DNA from: CAVSRC01 sp963730325
Lineage (GTDB): Bacteria > Pseudomonadota > Alphaproteobacteria > Rhizobiales > Kaistiaceae
Direction: 5' to 3'
Assembly (NCBI GenBank): GCA_963730325.1
Contig: CAVSRC010000007.1
Coordinates: 310,001 to 374,000, forward strand
Length of the DNA stretch: 64,000 bases
Each line of letters starts with the position of its first letter. The stretch's first letter is position 1. The notes below the pieces were generated by a model. The model was not told the DNA's origin and made no database searches. It saw only the letters and a program-made list of their open reading frames with translations. Below are positions 20,095 through 32,248 of this stretch, one piece after another. Position numbers and translations under genes: made by a program.

Positions 20095-22101
20095 CTACTG
20101 CGCGGCGGCGACCTTCTGGGTGGCCTGCGGCTGGTTGTCGAGGAGCGCGTCGATGCGCTCGCGCTCGCGCTCGAAGGCGGCGAGATATTCGCCCTGGAGC
20201 ACGCGGCCGCGCGGCAGGCGGATGCGCAGCGGGTCGACCGGCTGGTGGTTGACCCGGATCTCGAAGTGAACATGCGGGCCGGTCGACAGACCGGTCGAGC
20301 CGACATAGCCGATCACCTGGCCCTGATGGACGCGCACGCCGGGCCGGATGCCCTTGGCGAAGCGGCTCTGGTGACCGTAAGCGGTCTCGTAGCCGTTGGT
20401 GTGCTTGACGACGATGAGGTTGCCGTAGCCCGACGAGCGCCCGGCCTTCTCGACGATGCCGTTGCCGGCGGCGAGGATCGGCGTGCCGCGCGGGGCGGCA
20501 TAGTCGACGCCGGCATGGAGGATCATGCGGCCGAGAATCGGGTGACGGCGATAGCCGAAGCCGGAGGTCAGCCGGCCGGCCGGCACCGGCTTGCGGATGA
20601 GGAACTTCTTGGCGCTCTTGCCGCCCTCGTCATAGTAATCGACGATGCCGTCGTCGGGGGTGCGGAAGCGGTAGAAACGCTTCTCCGTCGAGCCAAGGCT
20701 AAGCGAGGCGAAAAGAATCTCGGGGTCGCCGGCATCCTCGTCGGCGGGATCGGCCATGGAGTGGAGTATCTCCATGGAATCGCCTGGGTTGACCCGCTGC
20801 TGGAAATCCACGTCGAAGGCGAAGATGCGCACGAGCTGGCCGACCAGCGACTTGGGCATCTGCTGTTCGAGCGCGGTCTCGTAGACGGCGTCGTAGAGCT
20901 TCGGCTGGCCGCCCGACGGCACCACGGGCTCGGCATCGGCAAAGGCCTCGGGAAGAGACGCCGGCTCGTCGCCGCGCACGAAGGCGTCGTTGTCGGCGCG
21001 CGCCACGGTCGCCTGGTGGACGCCGTCCTTGTAGATCGACACCCGCATCGGCTGGGCGACCTCGCCCTCGACAGGGCTGGCGGCAAAGGCGATGCGCACC
21101 TTCTGGCTGGGCTGCAGGTGATCGACGTCCATCAGCTGCGACAGGGCGTTGTCGATCTGGTCGATATCGCCGGTGGCGACGCCGTTGTCCTTGAGCAGCT
21201 TGCCGAGATCGGTCTTGGCGGCCACCGGGATGACGTCTTCCTCGAGGCCGTCGCCGTTGCCGTCGCCGGCATCGCTCTTGGCGACGTTGGAGACGTTCTC
21301 CGGCACGATGCGCACGCCAAGCGCCGAATCGATGGCGTCGCCGCTGCTGCCTTCATAGTCGGCGCTGTCGGTGTAGCCGAGGGCGGTGGGGTCGGCGACC
21401 TGCGGGATGGCCGGGCGCGAGACGGTGCGCATGAGCTGCTCGACCTGCGCCGTCTGCAGGGCGGCGCTCGGATCGAGGTCGGGCGAATCGACGGGGAAGG
21501 GGCCGACCTTGACCGACACCTCGCCATCGACATTGGCGCCGTAGAGTTGATCGGAAGCGGCGGCGACCTTGCCGTCGGGCGCCGCCTGGGGCTGCTCGGG
21601 CGCCGAGGTATCGGCAAAGATGCGCATGGGATCGTAGGCCGGCACCTCCTTGGCGAACTTGTCGTCCTTGAAGGTGAGGGTGGCGTTGATCTTGGCGAAC
21701 GGCCTGAGCTTGATGAAGTCGCGCTCGCCCTGGCGGGTGACCGTGCTCACCTGGATGACCTGGCGGCTGGCCACTTCCTCATGATGAGGGCGGATGCGAT
21801 CGCCTTTCTGGCCGAAGACGATGTCGGAGGAATCGGCGGTGAGCTGGGAGAAGGCGTCGGGGAGCGAGGCGAACTGATTGGGGTTGTTGAGGGCCGCCAT
21901 CAGGGCGGCGCCCATCAGGGCGATCGAGGTGAGGCCGGTGAGCACGGTGCCGGTGAGCCAGCGCCAGCTGATCGCGCGCTGGACGGGGGTCTGCGACTTG
22001 TCGTCCTGGCGGCCGATGATGAGCGGGGGATCATCGCCGAGATCTATGGTTCCGGCGGCCGCTCCATACATGATGACGCCAAGTCGGGTCGGCCCCCTCA
22101 C
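20095..22101 (-). CDS. Membrane-anchored M23 family metallopeptidase
   Basis: A 668-residue cell-envelope endopeptidase expected to cut peptidoglycan cross-links. The N-terminus is cytoplasmic, one membrane helix lies near residues 49-70 (WRWLTGTVLTGLTSIALMGA), and a long periplasmic part follows. The M23 domain near residues 520-640 has both zinc motifs: H-A-G-V-D-Y and H-V-H-F-E, with GNGIVEKAG and STGLSTGPHVHFE around them. The GTG at 22101 has GGGGAGAA before it; the ATG at 22071 is an alternative. Such proteins help cell division or elongation; this one's exact role is unassigned. Its start faces the rrn promoter region. Confidence 0.9.
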   Translation of the reverse strand: MRGPTRLGVIMYGAAAGTIDLGDDPPLIIGRQDDKSQTPVQRAISWRWLTGTVLTGLTSIALMGAALMAALNNPNQFASLPDAFSQLTADSSDIVFGQKGDRIRPHHEEVASRQVIQVSTVTRQGERDFIKLRPFAKINATLTFKDDKFAKEVPAYDPMRIFADTSAPEQPQAAPDGKVAAASDQLYGANVDGEVSVKVGPFPVDSPDLDPSAALQTAQVEQLMRTVSRPAIPQVADPTALGYTDSADYEGSSGDAIDSALGVRIVPENVSNVAKSDAGDGNGDGLEEDVIPVAAKTDLGKLLKDNGVATGDIDQIDNALSQLMDVDHLQPSQKVRIAFAASPVEGEVAQPMRVSIYKDGVHQATVARADNDAFVRGDEPASLPEAFADAEPVVPSGGQPKLYDAVYETALEQQMPKSLVGQLVRIFAFDVDFQQRVNPGDSMEILHSMADPADEDAGDPEILFASLSLGSTEKRFYRFRTPDDGIVDYYDEGGKSAKKFLIRKPVPAGRLTSGFGYRRHPILGRMILHAGVDYAAPRGTPILAAGNGIVEKAGRSSGYGNLIVVKHTNGYETAYGHQSRFAKGIRPGVRVHQGQVIGYVGSTGLSTGPHVHFEIRVNHQPVDPLRIRLPRGRVLQGEYLAAFERERERIDALLDNQPQATQKVAAAQ

Positions 22102-22302
22102 TCGTCCGATTCTCCCCAGGAAGCGGGCATTTGACCCGCTGTTAAATCAAGGCGCGACCTTGCCCGCCGGGGGAATCAAAGTCAAACCTACGGCCCACGG
22201 GCCCCCGGGCCGGCAGAAGGCCAGTGTGGTGGGGCACAAATAAGGCCGGACGGTGCGGCGCGCGGCCGCAAAAAAGAGGGTGAAGAATCCGCCTTTGCGG
22301 TG

Positions 22303-22332
22303 TTGACAGTTCTGTGAACCGACGCCTATATA
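22303..22332 (+). promoter_or_regulatory. rRNA operon promoter
   Basis: A consensus -35 TTGACA at 22303-22308 and a -10 TATATA at 22327-22332 with an 18-bp spacer. It is the only strong sigma-70-type promoter in the 650 bp ahead of the 16S gene. Confidence 0.85.
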
Positions 22333-22754
22333 GCGGCCGCACGAGGGCGGTCGCTGCCGCTGGCGGCGCCGGGACTTACCCTCGGCTCTCTCGTTCGTGG
22401 ACCTGGAGGCCTGATCGCTCCGGCGAGGGCTTCTTCCGCGTGGACGTCTGGCAAGAGCCTGGCGGCCTCACGAATCGGCACCAGCCGATTTGGTCCAATG
22501 CGCGTGTGGGCGGCAACGCCGACGACGGGGTATCCCGTCGGGTTCTTTGACAAGTGAATAGGAAGAAAGAGAAACGTAGGCGGCGGAGTCCTTGCGGGCA
22601 GCCGGTCCTCGGACCGGATGCCGAAAGAGACTTCGGCGGTACTACGTTTATCAAGCTACCCGTCCGCAACGGCCGCAAGGTCGGAAACGGATGTGTGCTT
22701 GGGACTCGTCAAATGACTAAGTCAACGTAGTGATCAGCCGAGACAAGTTCTCAG
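22333..22754 (+). other. rRNA operon leader with boxA-like site
   Basis: The transcribed leader between the promoter and the 16S rRNA, about 420 nt. It contains GTTCTTTGACA at 22542-22552, resembling an antitermination boxA, and flanking stem sequences that would pair with the region after 16S to form the RNase III site. No protein gene is present. Confidence 0.7.
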
Positions 22755-24263
<1,509 letters not shown>

Positions 24264-24445
24264 GATTCTTCAGAAGCCTCTGTCTTCGGGCACGCCTCTA
24301 TCGAATCTCACTAGAAACATCAGGTCCCAGTCAGGGACCATTTGGCGGGATTCCGCCGTCTTCGTTTCTCTTTCTTCGCGGACGCGTTCCACGCGCGATC
24401 GGGCTTCACCCCTCCGCTTGGGTACCCGGAGCTCCACAGGAACCG

Positions 24446-24522
<77 letters not shown>

Positions 24523-24558
24523 TCCCCTCGTCGGGGCGGTGAGTGAATGTCCGGAACC

Positions 24559-24634
24559 GGGGCCATAGCTCAGTTGGGAGAGCGCCTGCTTTGCAAGCAG
24601 GAGGTCGTCGGTTCGATCCCGTCTGGCTCCACCA
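24559..24634 (+). tRNA. tRNA-Ala (TGC)
   Basis: A 76-nt tRNA in the 16S-23S spacer, 36 bp after tRNA-Ile. Acceptor GGGGCCA pairs with TGGCTCC; anticodon TGC lies within CTTTGCAAG; T-loop TTCGATCC; CCA encoded at the end. Confidence 0.97.
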
Positions 24635-24888
24635 CTCACTTTCATTCGTGGTGTTGAGCCTCGCGTCCGTTGAAAAACAAGAATTCGCATCGTTTCCGCT
24701 CCGGCGGAGCGCGTGCGTGTTATCTGACATCGTGAAGAGAAGGTCTGTTCGAATGCCGCCCTAACGGGTGGCATGTCGCCATGATTCGCAGTCTTAGCCG
24801 CCTGCGATCGGACATGACCTCGAAGAAAGCTGGTCTTTTCAAATCGATCCGTCCGCTGCCGAGCGGGCGGGTATCGACAATGAGAGCG

Positions 24889-27641
<2,753 letters not shown>

Positions 27642-27726
27642 TCTCATTTTCAATGCCCGTTTGCCTGAAGCAAACGCGATCGACTGAAAGACCAGCCAGC
27701 TTTCTTCAATCAACTGCGCTTCGCCG

Positions 27727-27843
27727 GCCTGGTGGCTATTGCGAGAAGCCTGAACCCGATCCCATTCCGAACTCGGCCGTTAAACTCCTCCGCGCCAATG
27801 ATACTTCGTCTCAAGACGTGGGAAAGTAGGTCGCTGCCAGGCC
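27727..27843 (+). rRNA. rrf: 5S ribosomal RNA
   Basis: A 117-nt 5S rRNA. The terminal stem is GGCCTGG/CCAGGCC; CCCATTCCGAACTCGG and the GAAAGTAGG segment are family hallmarks. It lies about 85 bp after the 23S gene. Boundaries may shift by one or two bases. Confidence 0.96.
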
Positions 27844-27913
27844 TGCCAAGCGCAGGTGATTGAAAAGCCGAAGCTTCTTCGAACCTTCTCTTCATGTGTT
27901 CCTGACTTCAAAC

Positions 27914-27938
27914 CGCCGCCCTTCGGGGCGGCGTTTTT
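27914..27938 (+). terminator. rRNA operon terminator
   Basis: A perfect 8-bp stem CGCCGCCC/GGGCGGCG with a TTCG tetraloop, followed by TTTTT. It closes the rrn operon 70 bp after 5S. Confidence 0.93.
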
Positions 27939-27965
27939 GTTTGCCCCTCCGAAAGAAGATTGGCC

Positions 27966-28520
27966 ATGCCGAAACCGCCCCTCCGTGGAGAGTGCGACCG
28001 CTGCGCTGCGCTCTGCTGCGTTGGCCACGCCTTCGATCGATCCGAATCGTTTGCCTTCGACAAGGCGGCCGACGTGCCGTGCAGCAATCTCGACGAGAAC
28101 AATCGCTGCATTGTGCATGCGCACCTCGCGGCGGCCGGTTTTCCCGGCTGCGCGGCCTATGATTGCTACGGCGCCGGACAGGTGGTCACGCAAGAGATGT
28201 TCGGCGGCCGCAGCTGGCGCGACGAGCCCGGGTTGCTGCCCCCCATGATGGATGCGTTTCGCGCGCTGCGGCGCGTGCACGAACTGCGCCTGCTGCTGCG
28301 GGAGGCGCGCATGCTGCCGCTTGACGAGGACGAAGCGCGTGAGCTTGCTGCATTCGATCGCGCGCTCGAGGCGGATGGCAGCTGGACGCCGTCGCGCCTG
28401 AAGGCGTTCGAGCGAGGGGATCTCGCCGGGCGCATCCGGTCGTTCCTGCGCGGCCTGGGTGTGACCCGGCAGCATGTGGGCCGGCCCGGACGCGACGGTC
28501 CGTCCGACGTCGCGGCGTGA
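27966..28520 (+). CDS. Cysteine-rich conserved hypothetical protein
   Basis: A 184-residue protein of unknown function. The N-terminal half is rich in ordered cysteines: C-D-R-C, L-C-C, later P-C-S-N, R-C-I-V-H, and G-C-A-A-Y-D-C-Y-G-A-G-Q. This order is found in a family of bacterial hypothetical proteins, sometimes attached to pentapeptide repeats, and suggests a metal or Fe-S site. The C-terminal half is helical and charged with no cysteine. The ATG at 27966 follows GAAAGAAG; a TTG two codons upstream is possible. It stands alone directly behind the rrn terminator. Confidence 0.72.
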   Translation: MPKPPLRGECDRCAALCCVGHAFDRSESFAFDKAADVPCSNLDENNRCIVHAHLAAAGFPGCAAYDCYGAGQVVTQEMFGGRSWRDEPGLLPPMMDAFRALRRVHELRLLLREARMLPLDEDEARELAAFDRALEADGSWTPSRLKAFERGDLAGRIRSFLRGLGVTRQHVGRPGRDGPSDVAA

Positions 28521-28596
28521 ACGTGGCTTCTTTCGTGGGCTTCGACCTGGCGCAATCGCCTGCTATGAGACGCGCGGACCGGCGCGGGAAGGCTTC

Positions 28597-30140
28597 ATGG
28601 CAACATTGACGAGCGGCAAGACGACGGCATCGGGCGCGGACGAAGCGCAATCGGCCATTCGCTGGGTGATCGTCCTCATTCGTGGTCGGCACTGCTTTGC
28701 GCCTGGCGCTTGCCGGGGCGACCGGCCTCGGCATGGACGAATCCTATTCGGTCGGCAGCGCCCGCCAGTTCATGCTCTCCTATGTCGACCATCCGCCGCT
28801 GCACTACTGGGCGGCGGGGCTGGCCATGCGGCTCTTCCACAGCGAGGCGTCGCTCGTCGTGCGGCTGCCGGCAATCCTGTTCTTCGCCGGTTCGACCTGG
28901 CTGATGTATCGCCTGACGGCGCGGCTGTTCGGCGCGCGGGCGGGGTTGTGGGCGGCCACCGCGCTCAATATCGCGCCGGTCTTCACGCTCGCCCATGCGA
29001 GCTGGGTGCTGCCCGACGGGCCGCTGATGTTCTTCATGCTGGCGACCGTCAATGTGGTGGCGGCGATCCTGTTCGATGAGCCGCAGGTCAAGCGCCCGCT
29101 TCTGTGGTGGCTCGCCGCCGGGGCGCTCGGCGGGCTGGCGATGCTGTCGAAATATACCGGCGTCTTCGTCTTCGTCGGCGTGCTCGCCTATGTGCTGACG
29201 GTGCCCAGGGCGCGGCGGCAGCTGGCGACACCGGGGCCGTGGCTGGCGGTAGCGGTCGCGCTCATCGTCTTTTCGCCGGCGATCGTCTGGAACCTGCAGC
29301 ACGGCGACGTCGGGCTGTCGTTTCAGACGCGGCGGCTGCCCGGCGGCGGCAGCGGAATCCATCCACTGTGGTTCCTGGAATTCCTCGGCGGCCAGGCGCT
29401 CTATCTGTTTCCGCTGCTCTTCGTGCCGTTCGCTCATGGCGCTGTGGCGGGCGCTCCGCGCCGGCCGGCGCGATTCCGGTGCCTGGCTGATCGCGCTGAT
29501 CGCGGTCGGCCCGATCGTGCTCTTCAATGTCGTCAGCCTGTTCGCCCACAGCCAGCCGCACTGGCCGATGCCGGGCTGGGTGTTCACGATTCCCCTGTTC
29601 GGCCGTGACGCGGCGATCCTGGCGGCGGAACGGCCGCGTTTCGCCCGCCGCTACATGGCGTGGTCGGCGGGAATCGTCGGCGTGCTGCTAACGGCGCTCA
29701 CCTGGCAGACGCTCAGGGGCGGGCTCGTCCCGGCGTCATGGGGGCCGCGCGCCGACATCACCCTCGACCTTGTCGATTGGCGCGGCCTCAGGCCGGCGCT
29801 GGAAGAACGCGGCCTGCTTGGAGCGGACGCGGTGGTGGCCTCGCCGATCTGGATGTTTGCCGGCAAGGTGAGCCACGCGCTCGGGCCGGACATTCCGGTC
29901 ATCTGCGCTTGCGGCAATCCGCAGCAGTTCCGCTATCGCTATGACCAGAGCCAGTGGAATGGCCGCGACATGCCGGTGATCGTGCCGGAGGGGCCGGGCA
30001 ATGCCCGGCTGTGGAGCGAGGCGGCGCATTTCTTCGACCGGCTCGAGCCCCTCCCGCCGATCGAAATCAAGCGCGCCGGCAAGACGGTCATCACCCTCGA
30101 CGTGAAAATGGGCCGCAACCTGCACATTGCCGGTCGCTGA
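28597..30140 (+). pseudogene. GT39/ArnT-like membrane glycosyltransferase, two frameshifts
   Basis: Three consecutive frames together make one intact-looking polyprenyl-phosphate-sugar glycosyltransferase of about 510 residues. The first frame (ATG at 28597) gives MATLTSGKTTAS and an early helix; at about 28681 an extra base moves the match to the frame holding the catalytic loop G-M-D-E-S-Y and V-D-H-P-P-L-H-Y; near 29430-29436 a second extra base moves it again to the C-terminal part with SHSQPHWPMPGW-type sequence, ending at 30140. The D-E and P-P-L motifs are typical of the PMT/GT39 family, which modifies lipid A, lipids or proteins from the periplasmic face. As written the gene cannot make the protein; sequence error and decay are both possible. 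Confidence 0.75.
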
Positions 30141-30219
30141 GGGCCAAAAAACCTTGTCGCCCAAGGCGATTCCGCCCTTCAAATAGGCGTCACAAAGGTC
30201 TATATGGAAGCCGCGAACG

Positions 30220-30241
30220 ACGGGCCCTGGGGCCCGTTTTT
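30220..30241 (+). terminator. Hairpin directly before tRNA-fMet
   Basis: An 8-bp perfect stem, ACGGGCCC/GGGCCCGT, with a TG loop followed by TTTT. It has the form of a rho-independent terminator but ends 2 bp before the tRNA. It may stop readthrough from the glycosyltransferase gene, in which case the tRNA promoter must overlap it, or help process the 5' leader. Confidence 0.6.
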
Positions 30242-30243
30242 GA

Positions 30244-30320
<77 letters not shown>

Positions 30321-30328
30321 TCGCAAAG

Positions 30329-30354
30329 GGGCCCGCCGAGAGGCGGGTCCTTTT
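30329..30354 (+). terminator. Terminator after tRNA-fMet
   Basis: A 9-bp stem GGGCCCGCC/GGCGGGTCC (one G-T pair) with a GAGA loop, then TTTT. It lies 8 bp past the tRNA end. Confidence 0.88.
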
Positions 30355-30408
30355 GCGTTTGTGGGTGCTCGAGCGCTGGGGCGCGACGGTCGGCACCGGA
30401 GACGAGAG

Positions 30409-31305
30409 CTATAGCCGCTCCCGCGTCCGCTTGAGGATCTCGCCGAGCTTGCGAAACAGCCCTGCACGGGCCGAGGTCGACCGCCAGCCGAGCACCACGT
30501 GGCGCGGGCGGGCGTCGGGCAGTGGGGCGACCGCCACGTCCTGGCCGCCGAGGACCCCGGCGTCGATGGAGAGGTCGGGCAGGAGCGTGATCCCCAGCCC
30601 CTCGCTCACCATGGAGATAAGGGTCGGCAGCGAGGTGGCCGAGAAGCTCTCGTCCTGACCGATGTTGCGGTCGGGAAAGGCGCTCAGCGCATGGCGCTGC
30701 AGGCAGTGGCCTTTTTCCAGCAGCATCAGTTGCGCGCCATCGAGGTCGGCGCCGCGCACCGGCTCCGGACCGAACCGGCCGGGCGGAGCGGCGAGGTGAT
30801 AGCCGTCGTCGAACAGCGCCATCGTGTCGATGCCGCTTGCCTCGAAGGGCAGGGCGAACAGGATCAGGTCGAGCCGCCCGCCATGCAGCCCGTCGAGAAG
30901 CGACTCGGTCATCTCCTCGCGCAGCAGCAGGCGCAGCTTAGGGAAGGCGCGGCGGATCTCGGGGAGGGCGTGGGGGATCAGGAAAGGACCAATGGTGGGA
31001 ATGGCGCCGAGCCTGAGATCGCCGCCTTCGGGCACGGCCTGCGCGATCGCCAGCTCCTCGATCTCGCGCGCCGCCAGAAGAAGGGCGCGGGCGCGCGCCG
31101 CGATCTCGGCGCCCACCGGCGTCAGAATCACCTGCCGCCGGGTGCGCTCGGCCAGCGTCACGCCGAGCCGGTCTTCAAGCTCCTTCAGCCCGGCGCTCAG
31201 CGTCGGCTGGGTGACGAAAGAGGCGTCGGCCGCGCGCGAGAAATTCAGCGTGTCGGCGAGCGCGACAAGGAAGCCAAGCTGACGCAGGGTGATCGTGGTT
31301 TGCAT
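30409..31305 (-). CDS. oxyR: OxyR-like LysR-family peroxide regulator, single cysteine
   Basis: A 298-residue LysR-type regulator. The N-terminal winged helix starts MQTTITLRQLGFLVALADTLNFSRAA; the effector domain has the OxyR signature LLEKGHCLQRHALSAF. The reactive cysteine corresponds to Cys201 (E. coli Cys199), but the position of the resolving cysteine is Phe210, and no other cysteine occurs in the protein. Such a protein cannot form the classical intramolecular disulfide. I start at the ATG at 31305; a longer frame to 31350 crosses the operator. It is divergent from a peroxiredoxin gene it likely controls. Confidence 0.85.
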   Translation of the reverse strand: MQTTITLRQLGFLVALADTLNFSRAADASFVTQPTLSAGLKELEDRLGVTLAERTRRQVILTPVGAEIAARARALLLAAREIEELAIAQAVPEGGDLRLGAIPTIGPFLIPHALPEIRRAFPKLRLLLREEMTESLLDGLHGGRLDLILFALPFEASGIDTMALFDDGYHLAAPPGRFGPEPVRGADLDGAQLMLLEKGHCLQRHALSAFPDRNIGQDESFSATSLPTLISMVSEGLGITLLPDLSIDAGVLGGQDVAVAPLPDARPRHVVLGWRSTSARAGLFRKLGEILKRTRERL

Positions 31306-31320
31306 ATAGAGTGCCTCTAT
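31306..31320. promoter_or_regulatory. OxyR-type operator in the oxyR-prx divergent region
   Basis: ATAGAGTGCCTCTAT is a perfect inverted repeat of 6-bp arms and fits the LysR/OxyR half-pattern ATAG-N7-CTAT exactly. It begins next to the oxyR ATG. The in-phase second half-site expected 7 bp further is not conserved, although an ACTATA occurs at 31331. It could control both oxyR and the peroxiredoxin gene. Confidence 0.7.
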
Positions 31321-31420
31321 AACAAACGCGACTATAATCAATTTCTCCAATTATGCGAGTGAGCCTATACCGGGGCCATCGCAATTCAACGGATCGCCGA
31401 TCCGCAAAGGGAAACAGACA

Positions 31421-32074
31421 ATGACCGACGAAACCCAGCCCCGGATGCCGCAACTCAACGCCCCCGCGCCGGCCTTCGACGCGCTCACCACCGACGGCCG
31501 CAGGACGCTGGACAGCTACAAGGGCAAGTGGCTGATCCTGTTCTCGCATCCGGCGGATTTCACGCCGGTGTGCACGACCGAGTTCATGGCCTTCGCCAAG
31601 AAGCACAAGGATTTTGCAGCGCGCGACACCGAGCTGCTCGGCCTGTCGATCGACAGCCACTATTCGCACATCGCCTGGACCCTCAACATCAAGGAAAAGT
31701 TCGGCGTCGAGATCCCGTTCCCGATCATCGCCGACCTCAACATGAAGGTCGCCAACGCCTACGGCATGATCCAGCCGGGGGCCTCCGACACGTCGGCCGT
31801 GCGCGCCACCTTCGTCATCGATCCCAGCGGCGTGCTGCGCGCCATGGTCTATTACCCGCTGAATGCCGGCCGCTCGGTCAACGAGATCTACCGGCTGCTG
31901 GTGGCTCTGCAGACCGCCGATGAGAACAAGTGCGCCATGCCCGAGAACTGGCAGCCCGGCGACGACGTGATCGTGCCGACGCCGGCCACGGCGGATGCCG
32001 CGGCGGCGCGGGCCGGCGAGGGTTACAACACGGTCGACTGGTACTTCTCGACCCGCAAGCTGGAAACCGCCTAG
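31421..32074 (+). CDS. Peroxiredoxin (AhpC/TSA family, Prx6-like)
   Basis: A 217-residue peroxide reductase. The peroxidatic Cys51 lies in the universal P-x-x-x-T/S-x-x-C motif (PADFTPVCTTE). The C-terminal extension with the PENWQPGDDVIVP sequence is typical of the Prx6/1-Cys subgroup; a second cysteine, Cys171, in NKCAMPENW could act as resolving residue in a long-C-terminus two-cysteine type. The gene is divergent from oxyR across a shared operator, so peroxide-inducible expression is likely. A terminator follows at 32102. Confidence 0.93.
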   Translation: MTDETQPRMPQLNAPAPAFDALTTDGRRTLDSYKGKWLILFSHPADFTPVCTTEFMAFAKKHKDFAARDTELLGLSIDSHYSHIAWTLNIKEKFGVEIPFPIIADLNMKVANAYGMIQPGASDTSAVRATFVIDPSGVLRAMVYYPLNAGRSVNEIYRLLVALQTADENKCAMPENWQPGDDVIVPTPATADAAAARAGEGYNTVDWYFSTRKLETA

Positions 32075-32101
32075 AGCGAGCGATCCTCCCAAGACCGCCG
32101 G

Positions 32102-32127
32102 AAAGCCGCCCCTCGGGGCGGCTTTTT
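32102..32127 (+). terminator. Terminator of the peroxiredoxin gene
   Basis: An 11-bp stem AAAGCCGCCCC/GGGGCGGCTTT with a TC loop and trailing T's, 28 bp after the stop codon. Confidence 0.92.
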
Positions 32128-32150
32128 CGTTTTCGGCACAAACGCGGCAA

Positions 32151-32164
32151 TGTAATCGATTTCA
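32151..32164. promoter_or_regulatory. LacI-type operator before the GH94 gene
   Basis: TGTAATCGATTTCA has the arms TGTAA and TTTCA around a CG-centred core, the same arms as the site at 35843-35856. It overlaps a plausible -35 (TTCACG at 32161) whose -10 would be TATACC at 32184. Binding by the LacI-family regulator at 34722 would block transcription of the phosphorylase gene. Confidence 0.65.
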
Positions 32165-32248
32165 CGCGTGCGGCATTGGCTGCTATACCCGTCGGTGCAA
32201 GGCCGTCCGACCAGAAGGCGGCCCCAGGGGGATACGAACGGGGAAGCC

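Noticed and set aside
20056..22134. A 692-codon plus-strand frame
   Set aside because: Antisense of the M23 peptidase gene, which carries both zinc motifs on the minus strand.
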